A model generated the notes under the pieces. It was not told the DNA's origin, ran no database searches, and saw only the letters and a program-made list of their open reading frames with translations. DNA of 27,784 nucleotides. Source: Plantago elongata. Taxonomy: Eukaryota > Streptophyta > Magnoliopsida > Lamiales > Plantaginaceae. Below, in pieces: positions 10,947 to 22,100 of this stretch. The number at the start of each line of letters is the position of its first letter. Position 1 is the stretch's first letter. The position numbers and the translations under genes were made by a program. The stretch is from the NCBI GenBank assembly GCA_036897095.1, contig JAYMSP010001909.1, positions 1 through 27,784 of the forward strand, read 5' to 3'.

Positions 10947-11600
10947 ATGACATCCCCAAATCCCTCAGCTCCCGCAATCCTCCCAATCACCAACCCCCAA
11001 ATCACCACCACCACAACCACCACCGACACCGCCCAATCCTCCGCCGTCCGCACCTTCATCGCCGGCATTTCCGAAACCGTCCGCACAGGCCTCGCCAACC
11101 GCCGCCCATGGCCGGAGCTCCTCGATCGGTCCGCCCTCTCCAAGCCTGAATCGATCTCCGACGCCACGGTCCGCATCCGCAAAAACTTCAACTACTTCCG
11201 CATCAACTACCTCACCATCATCACTGCCGTCCTCGCGATCTCTCTCCTCACCAATCCGCTCTCTCTCATCTTCCTCTCGGCTCTTCTCGCCGCCTGGCTC
11301 TTCCTCTACCTCTTCCGTCAAGCGTCCGATCCGCCGGTCAGCGTTTTCGGCCGCCAGTTTTCAGATCGGGAGACGCTGATGTTCCTGATCGTGTCCACGG
11401 CTGTTGTGATCTTTCTGACGAGCGTTGGATCTGTGCTGGTGTCGGCTCTTATGGTTGGAGGTGCGATTGTCTGTGCGCACGGTGCGTTTCGGGTGCCGGA
11501 GGATCTGTTCCTTGATGAGCAGGAGGCTCAAGCGAGTATGCCTGGATTCCTTTCGTATTTCGTCGGTTCTCAGCCTGCCGTGGTTGCGGCTAGGGTTTGA
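10947..11600 (+). CDS. PRA1B: PRA1 family protein B (prenylated Rab acceptor)
   Basis: A single exon of 217 residues, the usual size and intronless form of plant PRA1 clade B. After a Thr-rich, poorly conserved N-terminus comes the conserved block NRRPWPELLDRSALSKPESI. Two long hydrophobic hairpins follow, near residues 89-123 and 144-179, joined by a short polar loop (FGRQFSDRET). The tail has the family motif CAHGAFRVPEDLFLDEQE and ends AARV. PRA1 proteins are small four-pass membrane proteins of the ER, Golgi and endosomes that bind prenylated Rab GTPases and assist vesicle traffic. The frame is open for 69 codons further upstream but has no earlier ATG. The ATG at 10947 matches family starts. 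The first half of the gene uses strongly C-ending codons, which creates long antisense open frames that are not genes. Confidence 0.95.
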   Translation: MTSPNPSAPAILPITNPQITTTTTTTDTAQSSAVRTFIAGISETVRTGLANRRPWPELLDRSALSKPESISDATVRIRKNFNYFRINYLTIITAVLAISLLTNPLSLIFLSALLAAWLFLYLFRQASDPPVSVFGRQFSDRETLMFLIVSTAVVIFLTSVGSVLVSALMVGGAIVCAHGAFRVPEDLFLDEQEAQASMPGFLSYFVGSQPAVVAARV

Positions 11601-13229
11601 TGAGGTTAAGATGTTAATCAATTTTATCATTTTGTCTCATAGGATGTTATAATGAAGCTGGTTCATACAGTTTATACTTACATAGTCAAATTGACAATAC
11701 ATTGTTTCTTTTTTCTGCTTTGTATTAGGTTGTGGTAGTGGTGAGTGGTTAATTTGTGATATATATCTCGCTAGAGAACCAATTGAACCAATGTATTTTG
11801 TCCGTGTTTACTGAATGTTATGACTATTGTTTCTTCTTTACATAAAACATAATTGCACTACTGGAACTTGAGCTTGACATTGAATCTTTAAGGTCGGAAC
11901 TGGATAGTGATGCTGTAGATCTTTTTAGCCTCTATACTTTCGATTGGTCTGCTGAACGCGTCTCATTCTGGTTGATTTTCTTGCTCTTGTGTGTCTAGGA
12001 TTGACTAATTGGTTACATATGAAGAAAAGCTAAAGCTTATTGTCTCACTGTGGATGAAGTTTCAAATTAGATTACAAGTACTAAGGAAAGTTAGAGATAC
12101 TGAATGAAAGTTGGCATTTCAGCTTACATTTACCATTGACATCTTTATGTTAATAATATGAACTGTTAGAGTTCCAAATGAATGGTTGGCCTCGCCTCCC
12201 GATCAAAGTTGTTACTTCATTCTACTTTATGCTGTGCTAATTTAATGTTTTCCACCAGATTGGACAGGGGGTGGGGTTCTTTGAGTGGTGGTGTTTGCAT
12301 ATGAGTGAAATGTTGGTCAGTTTATAGAGCTCTGATGTTTAATAAGCAACCTGAGCTATGTAGTACTAGTATGGGATCATCAAATGGTTGCATAGTTTGG
12401 CTCATATGTGTTGTTTTCTTTTTATTGCTGGAGATAAGTAATTATGTTAGTGACAAATTGACAATTGAAAATAAGTTTGGCTAGTTAATGGTAAGACTGA
12501 TGAGGGTGATCTATTTATCTGCATGCAGTCTCTTGACCCTTCATGATACAGGTACATATGAAATGGTGGTATTGAACTATTTTTTGATCGTATTTACAGT
12601 GCTATTTTGAACAACCTAACATCTTTTATGACCTTGATCTGCTATTTTATATTTCAAGGTTCACCGCTTGTTCATGTGTGGTAGTCTAGGATGCACTTTG
12701 TCACTGCAAAGACACTGGTAATACTACAGTTTTCTTTTGAAAGACTAACGATGGTTTTCTGTGTTAACTGGTGGTTAGTTTGTCTTTTGCATCTAGATTC
12801 GCAGAATTTGCTAAGAAATAGGATGACAGTTGAGAAACCAGATTTTGGACTGTTATTCTGGGTTAGGGTTGAAGCTTAAAACCTGAGCTCTAAAGAGAAT
12901 TCCTCTGAGACCTTTAATGAGTAATGGGTGAGGCTAAAAGTAATAAAACTGATTACACTACTAATTATGAGAGTAAAAGGAGCATGCAAACAAAGGTGAA
13001 AGAGAGGAAGAGAATCAATCAATCAGGATTTAAGTCCATCATGCATTGCCCAACTCTGAATAACAAGCCAAATCAATATCTTTTCTTCCGCAATCCCTGA
13101 TATTCATGCACCAAAGTGAATGTTAATAGGAGAGCAATCACAGATATTCATCCAGATATCCGTATGGATCCACAGTTTGTATCTATAGGGATCATGAACA
13201 TTGTGAGTAGTTCATTAGAGGTGATTAAA
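11601..13229. other. Gene-free stretch after PRA1
   Basis: It contains the 3' UTR of the PRA1 gene and then T-rich unique sequence. Short open frames such as 12691-12879 show no recognisable domain. I see no tRNA, transposon end or microsatellite. Confidence 0.5.
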
Positions 13230-13345
13230 CCGGCTCGGGTTCAGAAGTCCTAAACACATAAACTTGCTCCCATGGGTTTGAACTTGTAACCAATTGAGTG
13301 ACCCTTGCAGGTTGAACCGTTAGACTAATTTACTACTGATTGAGC
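13230..13345 (-). mobile_element. Candidate tRNA-derived SINE head (Pol III A and B boxes)
   Basis: On the minus strand TAGTCTAACGG (13317-13327) fits the A-box consensus TRGYNNANNNG. AGTTCAAACCC (13274-13284) fits the B-box RGTTCRANNCC, with 32 bases between them, normal for a tRNA-type internal promoter. No cloverleaf can be folded with confidence, so it is not a tRNA gene. The 3' tail and target duplication were not identified, so the limits given are approximate. Confidence 0.4.
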
Positions 13346-14135
13346 CGAATCTTGCCACGGAAATGTAAACAAAGTCTGGCTAAATGAGAACACAAGAAAT
13401 GCCCAATGGTACTTTAGCATCCAGTCCAAGTTGTATAACTCGATAAAAATCTCGGAAACCCACCCTGGCTCGTGGATATAGACACTAGCCTAGCTAGATT
13501 GTAGCCCTCGAAATTCCTAGGTAATGTCTTTTCTTAGGAAAGCAATCATACGTACACTAGTACTAATAATTAATGAGCTAATGAATAGCAATACCAATTC
13601 AACAAAAATAAATGTGTACGAGGAAGTCAAAGTTGAGCAACGGCTACTGGGCCGCAGAACGTGGAGTGAGCCCATTATCTACCCACCTGACCTGAGTCAT
13701 GACTTATTATGATCAAACCCGGACCCATAAAATCAGAAAATATAGCCGTTGTTTATTTAGTTGGACTCGCGTCAAACACGGGCTAATATATACTACATCC
13801 AGAAATAACATAACGTTAATGTTCACTCAACTAACCAAACTGGAATAACAATACAATACAATAAAAACAAAACCTCTCCTGTTTGTAGTTAAACAAGAAT
13901 CTAGCCGTTGCCTTACACATTCACCTTAAGAACTAAACTTTTGCTTCTCACTTTCTCCATCATCACCATCTCTCTAATTCCCTCTCTTCATTATACCCTG
14001 TAAAGTTCTCACAGTACAATTGTACAAACCTCAATACACACACCATATACACTACACTATACTATAATATAGCCTATCTATCTTCCTTGCACTTTCTAAA
14101 ACCATTTTTGATCAATTGTTGATATTGTATAGTTC
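13346..14135. other. Upstream region and leader of the LRR receptor kinase
   Basis: No gene is seen. From about 13920 the sequence is rich in C and T (ctttctccatcatcacc, tctctctaattccctctc), a composition typical of plant core promoters and leaders. The transcription start is not evident. Confidence 0.5.
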
Positions 14136-16672
14136 ATGGATGATAAAATCCACCTGCAATGGAACCAATGTCTCTTTTACGTTACTCTACTTCTATTCAT
14201 CCATTCCGCACTCGCGATATCGGATGGGGTCATCATCACGCAGTCCGATTACCAAGCTCTTCAAGCGATAAAGCACGAATTCGTGGACCTACGAGGTGTC
14301 TTACGTAGCTGGAACACTACGAGTAGTGCCGGTGCGTGTTCCGGTTGGACCGGGGTCAAGTGTGTGAAGGGGCAAGTCATAGCAATCCAGCTTCCGTTCA
14401 AAGGCTTGAGCGGTCGAATCTCCGAGAAAATCGGGCAGCTACAAGCGCTCCGCCGCATCAGTCTCCATGACAATGTGCTAGTCGGGCCGGTGCCAACCTC
14501 GCTCGGTCTCCTCCCGAGTCTACGCGGGGTTTATCTTTTCAATAACCGGTTATCCGGTTCGATTCCTCCGTCTCTCGGTAACTGCTTGAGTCTCCAGACT
14601 CTTGACGTTAGCAACAATCTGCTCACTGGCCTGGTTCCTCCGAGCCTGGCGAATTCGACGAGATTGTATCGGCTTAACTTGAGCTACAATGGGTTTTCAG
14701 GTTTTATCCCTCTAGTCTTGACTCAATCTGCTTCTCTCACTTTTCTTGCTCTTCAGCATAATAACTTGTCTGGTTCTGTTCCTGATACTTGGGCTATTAG
14801 TAGTACTAACTCATCTTATCAGCTTCAGTCTTTAGCTCTTGATCATAACTTGTTTTCAGGAACATTACCATCTTCTTTGAGCAGACTCACTTTCCTTCAG
14901 GAACTAAGCCTCAGTGACAACGAATTCGAAGGGAATGTACCCGATGAATTTGGCAATATCTCGAGTCTCGTTTCTATTGATTTATCGAACAACAAACTCG
15001 AAAGCCGCATTCCAGCATCCTTGCAAAGATTAGTGAACCTATCTGTTTTGAACTTGAGGAACAATAAGTTCAATGGTGAAATCCCCGAGTCCTTAGCTAA
15101 CATCTCCACCATCACATTGCTTGATTTATCTCAGAACAATCTCACTGGTGAAATCCCAGTTTCTTTTGCAAACCTGTCAAATCTCTCCACATTTGATGTT
15201 TCCTACAATAATCTGTCTGGTACTGTTCCATCTGGTCTAGCTGAGAAGTTTAATTCGACCTCTTTTGTCGGTAACCTTGCGTTATGTGGATACGGTGGCT
15301 CGACTCCGTGTCCTTCTCCCGCCCCCGAAAATACGCCCTCGTCTGCTTCTGAAGGGAGGCCTCGTCGACATCATCGAAAATTGAGTACAAAGGATATAAT
15401 ACTTATAGCAGCTGGTGCACTCTTAGTTGTTCTACTAATCCTATGCTGTGCACTGCTGTGTTGCTTGATTAGAAAGAAATCAGCCGCTAAAAAGGGGAAA
15501 GCCAGAGGAGTAGTATCAAAGGCCGTTCCTGCTGTGCCGACTGACATCGAAGCCGGTGGAGAAACCGGGGGGAAATTGGTACATTTTGACGGACCTTTTG
15601 TGTTTACTGCTGATGATTTGTTGTGTGCTACTGCAGAGATAATGGGAAAGAGTGGTTACGGGACCGCGTATAAGGCCACATTGGAGGATAACAATCTGGT
15701 TGCGGTGAAGAGGCTGCGAGAGAAGATTTCGAAGCCGCAGAAGGAGTTCGAGATGGAGGTCACTCATCTTGGGAAGATCCGGAATCAGAATATACTGGCA
15801 TTGAGAGCTTATTACATGGGACCGAAAGGCGAGAAGCTCCTCGTCTACGATTACATGTCGAACGGAAGCCTCGCTTCGTATCTTCATGGTATACCAATTC
15901 ACCAATTTACTTTGTGCAGCTGCTATTTAGTATATCATGTGAATCATACTGTGATTTTTACTAAAAACAACGGGTTCTGTGACTCTGTGTAGTTTTTATG
16001 CTGCAATATATTGACAGACTAATCTTGTTATGTGCAGCAAGAGGACCTGAAACTAGCATCCCTTGGCCAACAAGAATGACGATAGCAATTGGAATCACAC
16101 GAGGACTCTGCTATCTGCACACGGAAGAAAACATAGTGCATGGGAACCTGTCATCGAGCAATATCCTGCTCGACGAACAGAACTGCCCTAAGATTGCGGA
16201 TGTTGGCCTCTCACGCCTCACAACGAGTGCTGCCAATACTAACATGGTGGCAACAGCAGGCACAACAGGATATCGAGCACCGGAGTTTTCAAAGCTGAAG
16301 AACACAACCACCAAGACTGATATCTTCAGCCTTGGTGTGATCATGTTGGAGCTCTTAACGGGGAAGTCACCGAGTGAGGCCATAGATGGATTTGATCTCC
16401 CACAGTGGGTGGCATCGATAGTGAAAGAAGAGTGGACTAATGAAGTGTTCGATGTGGAGCTAATGAGGGATGATTCGGCTAATGTTGGCGATGAACTGCT
16501 TAACACGTTGAAGTTAGCGTTGCATTGTGTTGATCCTAATCCGTCTGCAAGGCCAGAAGCTCAGCAGGTCTTGCAGAAACTCGAAGAGATTAAGCCGGAG
16601 GTGGCGAATGTTGTAACAGCTGCACCTGGTGCTGGTGATGATGGTGCAGAAGTACCAGCTAAAAGTGAGTGA
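14136..16672 (+). CDS. IMK2: LRR receptor-like kinase, IMK2/IMK3 type, probably catalytically inactive
   Basis: Exons 14136-15888 and 16038-16672, joined through a 149-base GT-AG intron, give 795 residues. Order: signal peptide (about 1-28, [10 protein letters not shown]), LRR N-terminal cap with GWTGVKC, about ten LRRs rich in N-glycosylation sites (to about 375), a Pro/Ser-rich juxtamembrane stretch, a membrane helix at 421-445, and a kinase domain (about 495-780). The P-loop GKSGYG (504-509) and the Lys of VAVKRL (525) are present. The HRD motif is His619-Gly-Asn621, so the catalytic Asp is lost. DFG is Asp639-Val-Gly. RAPEF and the C-lobe motif LTGKSPSEA remain. Arabidopsis IMK2, annotated as probably inactive, and IMK3 share this pattern and length. 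The receptor likely signals as a pseudokinase partner at the plasma membrane. Reading through the intron would end at 15992 and remove the C-lobe. Assignment between IMK2 and IMK3 is by memory of the sequences. Confidence 0.95.
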
Positions 16673-16934
16673 AAGAAGAAGCATACACATATAATAGAAC
16701 AATACAAGTAGCTAAAACTATATACATATATAGTGTGTTTGTTAATTAGAAATTCTTAATCATTATATTCATTCATTCATTTATTTAATATGTGTATGTA
16801 ATATGTATGATATATCCCAGTGTGAAAAAGAAGAAACCAAGTTTTGCTCTCTTTTACTTGTAATTTGTTGTTTATGTTTGAGTACAACCATTTGATTGAA
16901 AATGCCTTTTCTTTAAACATATTATTGGAGAATT

Positions 16935-16940
16935 AATAAA
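16935..16940 (+). terminator. Candidate poly(A) signal of the receptor kinase gene
   Basis: AATAAA lies 262 bases after the stop codon in T-rich sequence. It is a plausible but unproven plant near-upstream element. Confidence 0.35.
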
Positions 16941-17043
16941 AGAATTAGCTCTCTTTTAAATTCTAATTTTTAGATAAGAGGGAATTCTACTGTTCATGGT
17001 AGCTATTTTCTCTCATGAACTATTATGATGAACTCTATGTCAT

Positions 17044-17102
17044 CTTCTAGTTGGTTAAAATTTGATTCAGCATGCTTCTAGTTGGTTAAAATTTGATTCA
17101 GC
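17044..17102. repeat. Perfect short tandem duplication, 31-bp period
   Basis: cttctagttggttaaaattt and the following bases at 17044 recur exactly at 17075, giving two copies of a 28-base core separated by atg. It lies between the receptor kinase gene and a MITE end. Confidence 0.95.
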
Positions 17103-17303
17103 TTTTCTTGCTCACATGCTGTTATTTGCTGCTTCTTACTTGACTTACCACTAAATCTTTGGCATTATACTCATGAGTAACTTGATGCAGTTGAAACATC
17201 AAGCCGTAGGCTGCTAGTGATGATTGATTACATTACGAATCTGCACGAAAGTGTTCAAGTCGCATACTGTCTCGTCTACCAACAAGGGATGTCACGAGAA
17301 CTA

Positions 17304-17530
17304 CTCCCTCCGATTCAATAATAATTTTCTAGGTATTACTTTCTCTTCAATTAAGGAAAAATGATAGAATAATAATTTATGTGAATATTATGTTGGTAAA
17401 GTTATAAGTTAATGATAAAGTAAGAGAGATTGAATAAAATGATAATGAAATAGGAAAGAGATATAACAAAAAAGTTGGTTAGTGGGATAAAAAAAATTCA
17501 TTTATATTTATAGATTAGGAAGTTTGTAAC
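17304..17530. mobile_element. Stowaway-like MITE remnant with one clear end
   Basis: The string TA-ctccctccgattcaataa at 17302 is the typical Stowaway terminus. It is followed by about 200 bases of AT-rich sequence with no coding potential. The expected inverted end is not clearly present, so the right limit is a guess based on composition. Confidence 0.5.
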
Positions 17531-17603
17531 AAAACGTTGTAACAAAACGTAAAAAAAGAGAAGTTGGGAAGTTTTTAACATGTAGTATCCTCCCGTCAAA
17601 GGC

Positions 17604-18555
17604 ATGGAGATACAAATTGATCTATTCTTACAGTGTGGATATTTATCATGGTTCATATTGTCAGGAAACAACATATGTTGGTTTGATGTAGCAGACTGCG
17701 CTAGGACTGTCGGACTTTCTGTTCCGGTCCTGGAAACGTTTGATGTAGCAGACTGCAAGTGGTTGAATATGGTGTGTCGAAATATATGCTCCTTCAGTCA
17801 CTACTTTTAGGTATGTGACTGTGCTATTGATGGATAAGGATTATGAATTTACAACTATGTGATAAAGATTGTTGTTCCTAAGCTTCGTAACTTCACATGT
17901 CATGGTGGTTTTGAATTTGCCAGAAAAATTGCACTGGATGGATCATCTGTTGTTTCACATATATGGCCTTCTTTTACTCTTGATCTAACCATGTCTTTGA
18001 ATTATCAGTCCCTGTTTGTGAATGATTTTGATTATTCAATTGAGTGAATGGTCTCTCAGGAGACGGACTCCACTTTGCAGTTCAGATGAAGTAGTATTGT
18101 TTTTTCTGTTTACTAAATGAAAATGCCTTCCCGTCTCTCTTAGTGTCTTATACTCCTATCTGCTAAGGTATCGCGGCTAGGAGCTCCATTTCGCCACCAT
18201 GAGAACCTAAAACTACTGACTTTGATGGGCTCTGCTACTGTAGAACAGCTGCTTTATTTACACCACTCTGCTCCATCACTGAAATTCTTGGCTATAGATG
18301 TTGCAAGGCAATGCACAAACAACACTAGTTATTCTTTCCTTATTTCTTCCTGATTAATGTAGAAGTATCTCATATTATGAACCTGCAGGATGGTTGGGAT
18401 GATTATGATTACGAAGCGATAAGAGATATAGAGTCTGCCCTCAAGAATTTGTCTACGTTAAACCCGAGATGGCTCAATGCAACTTAGCAATGTTCTTCCT
18501 GGAGAATGGGAAGCACCTCAATAAGTTATTTTTCAGAAAGTACTCTCCTTGGTGA
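17604..18555 (+). pseudogene. Broken F-box/LRR/FBD-type gene
   Basis: Several plus-strand pieces in different frames look like the C-terminal half of plant F-box/LRR/FBD proteins: RTVGLSVPVLETFDVADCKW (17700-17765), VVPKLRNFTCHGGFEFA (about 17868-17920), LKLLTLMGSATVEQLL and APSLKFLAIDVARQC (18210-18312), then AIRDIESALKNLSTL (after a tgcag acceptor at 18389) and the FBD-like end LAMFFLENGKHLNKLFF. The last two lie in different frames and need a frameshift near 18465. Stops interrupt the earlier parts, and no F-box domain is found upstream. In this family the F-box binds SKP1 to form an SCF ubiquitin ligase and the LRRs choose the target. This copy can do neither intact. It runs convergently toward the MATE gene. 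The pieces could be exons of a very diverged gene, but the frameshift argues against that. Confidence 0.7.
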
Positions 18556-18898
18556 TAGAGTAAAAGTTGTTAAAGAGGTTTCATGAGCACTGTATATATC
18601 CAGATCTTACAAACTATGCCTGTCTAGTCTGTTCATAGCAACTAATGGCAAGATTTTGCTTCTTTAGTATGATTATTAATTTCTCAAGATGCGAAAAGCC
18701 CGATACCAGTATAAGATAAATATCTATGGCAACACTGTGAAGTTCCACATGGAAAAGCTGTGCATGTATGTCATATAGCACATGAGCATTTTCATTTTCT
18801 GAAAGTGTATAAATAAAAATGCAGCCATTCTTTGTATCTAAGCTGTAACTAACCTTGATGCCTTGATCCACGATTTCATAAGGACTTACACGAGCCTT

Positions 18899-19117
18899 TT
18901 ATAGAAGACACCTCTTGGCTTTGGGAACTGGCATTCTTGATATCCACAGCTTTCGTGCAAACTCGTACGTTAACTCTGTCAGCAAAGTGACCCCAGTATT
19001 AGAGTAAGCATGGTGCTTTAAAAGTCGCCGTGCTTCTTTGGCACTGGTATGAGGCAGGCCACATTTGGGAAAAGTCGCGAACAACCTCCTAGCACTTCTG
19101 CTACTATCCAGCATCAA
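18899..19117 (-). other. Unexplained open frame just past the MATE stop codon
   Basis: On the minus strand a 71-codon frame from the ATG at 19114 (preceded by a TTG codon) runs to a TAA at 18899, only 34 bases after the MATE stop. It is immediately preceded by ttccag, a good splice acceptor, and its composition (ARRLLKHH, LLTELTYEFARKLW) looks protein-like. I do not recognise the family. Joining it to MATE exon 12 would give an immediate stop, so it is not a simple alternative last exon. It may simply be 3' UTR or a relic of another gene. Confidence 0.25.
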
Positions 19118-19150
19118 CTGGAATCATGACATCAGGAAGATACGAGCTGC

Positions 19151-22100
19151 TTAACTACCATCCTTCTTGGCATCAGGCAACACCGATCTCCACGGTCCAC
19201 TTCTGGTGCTTAACCTGAAAGTTCAAATCACTTGGCTAAATCTCATATTGTCATTTATGACTGGGGAGGTTTTAAGAACTTGATTGCAAGTTTGCAACTA
19301 GGTGATTGCAAAACCAGATTATGGAGTTTGCAACTAGGTGATTGCAAAACCAGATTATGGAGATAAAAGTTTTTTGTTTAATGTCTTTGTTTGATTAGTG
19401 TGATTTTTAACATGACTTAGAGTACATAGGTAATTACCTCAAAACTCCAGCAACGACACGCAAAGTCATAAAGAGAAAAAGTCCTCCCCACACACCAGCA
19501 AGACCATATTTAGGAGCAGTGGTCAGTAAGAAGACACAAGATATCAGTCCGACAATCACCTGTTCATCACCATGAGAACCATTTGTGAGAACAAAAAACT
19601 TAAACCACTGAGGCACCTGTAAATGGCAAATAGCCAAATAGCATTACCGTTGAATATGCTGCAAATCCAAAGTCTGAAACACCGTAATAAAGCCCATCAA
19701 GAACAAAAGCAATAGCATTCATTGGCTGAGATCCAGCAACGAACTACAATACAAACACAAGCACTCTTCAGTACAATGAAGTCCACCAAAACTGCCTTAG
19801 TAATGATAACTACCATACAAATCCACAAGTGAATAGAATGAAACTGTTTTTGCACACAACTAACACCATTTATTCTGGATTATAATAAGCAAAAACTTTC
19901 GGAAAACGGTGTAAACTTTTGGCGTCAGTTATCCAAGTGCAGCTCATTTTTTAGTAGTAAACTAGCTCTTAGTCTGTGAGTACTTCATCCAAGGTACAAT
20001 TGATATTCTTACCAAGGTGCCAGATCTGGCTACTTCGAGAACTTCTGAGTCGGTGCTAAATAAGCTGGAGAGAGCACCAAAACTAAGGTACAATATAACA
20101 GCCAAAGCCACTCCTAGTATCAAACCAATCTGATTATTCACAAAGGATTAGAACATTGAGCCAGGTAAATACATCTCATTTATAAGGGGAGATATCGAAT
20201 AATATTAAAAAACAAAAAGAACTAGAGATTGATATCGAGATTTATGGACCTGTAGAACTTTGTATATCACCCGGCGTGCGAGACCATATTTCCCCTGTGC
20301 ATAGTCACTAGCAAGGAGAGTCTACAAGATATGTCAGAAAATAGAGAGGTTAAATCGACAGGACCATAAATTCTGATATCAGCTCAGCACATGGATAATA
20401 TTCAAGGGGTAGCTGTTTCACTTTACTAATACCGTTCGCTCCCCATGGGACATGTAGCTTGGGTTTGGTGTACAGGATGAGGTGGTCACACAGGAGTCAC
20501 TGCTTTGGAGTGTGATTTTTGTGTGTTGGCTGAGTGTGTGACTTTACCTTGTGAGTCCGTGAGCCTATCCAAAAATAACACTTTTCTGAAGATATGCTAG
20601 GAATCAAAGTGCAACCGACATGTGGCTCTGAGATTTAGGGAAAATCTAAGATACTATGGAACACCCTTTTTACTGCATCAGTTGGGAACGGCATAAACTA
20701 TTTCTGTATTAAATTGTGTCACAAATTACTACTGAAATAGAACTAGCTGTAGAAAATTGCGATGGATGAAGGTTCCTTCAAGAGGACAAAGGCATGAAGC
20801 AATTGCATAAGTCGGACACAATAAAACCCCATTGATATTAATAAAAGAAAAGAAGACAGCTCTGTGTATATTTGACTCAATGAAAATCCATTTGCAAACT
20901 TAGCTGGTGCAAAGAAAGAATCAGTTATCTGTGCTTTGAGAAAATTTACCTGTCCTGCGAGTGCTAAAGCGTCATTAAGCATGGATAAAGCCAACCAGAC
21001 CTGGAAACAGATCTGATGACCTGCCATCTGTGTGGGCCCCTCTTTTGCTGCCATAGATGTGGCCAGTGTCATGGTTGCAAGAACAGCCAATGTTCTCCCA
21101 GACAGAAGCCCACCTAAGAAAGAGTTGGAAAATATCATTACCACAGGGGATACAGTAGTTTTATTCAGAAACTCAAACTTATAAAGCAGTCATTTGGAAT
21201 ACCCAATAAATAAAAGTGGATATGGAGCAAGTGCATTTACAAATCATATTTTGGTATTAATGAGATGAGAACATTGAAAATTTGCCAAGCATCCATTGCT
21301 CTTATTATCTTCGATTATGGCAATTTATAGACTAAGGCTGCAAAAAAGAATGATTGGCGTTTATATGTAATATAAACCTTCATCATCAACCACACTCAAA
21401 ACTGCATCTTTGACTAAGTTAAACATTAACCCCATCTTATAGTTTTATAGTACACTTTTACGGATTAGGAGTATACATTCTAACGATGCACAGCAACTTA
21501 TTAATCACCATAGCTATAGAAGAGATTAATTTTCAGAAGCACTTTCAGAAAAGTGATATGTTGCTATGATCTTATGTCACACGTGCATGTTTTTGCTCTA
21601 TTCGGATTTTCCATGCAAGATCCAGTGCATGATCCCCTTCCTCTAACAGTTATTCATCAGTCTCCTGAAGTACACACACTTTGAAACTAAAGAGCATATC
21701 TGTAGGGAATTAGATCACATACCAGACTTGAGATACTGGGCAACCCTTTGACTGTTGATACTCGGTGCAATAAGTTGCACTTCACCACTCAACTTCCATA
21801 GAAGAATTAAAGCGGTTAAGTACCTGAAAAATAATGCATGGAAAAACACATAGCCGTCAAACAACTTTATTGATGTGGTTGCGTGGTGTGAGTGGTGCAT
21901 GCAACCGTGGGACTAGTTATACTTATACCACATCATTGACGTACTCAGAAATGACAGTGGCAATGGCAGCCCCACCAATTCCAAAACCACAAGAGAAAAT
22001 TAATATTGGATCAAGCACTGCATTGACTATATTTCCAGCTCCTGAGAATCATTTCAGATACAATAAGAGATACTCAGGCAAGAAAAGGAAAACGACAGAT

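Noticed and set aside
10965-11321. 118-codon minus-strand frame antisense to PRA1, rich in Glu, Gly and Asp
   Set aside because: It is the mirror of the C-ending codon bias of PRA1. No domain, and the composition is explained by the sense strand.
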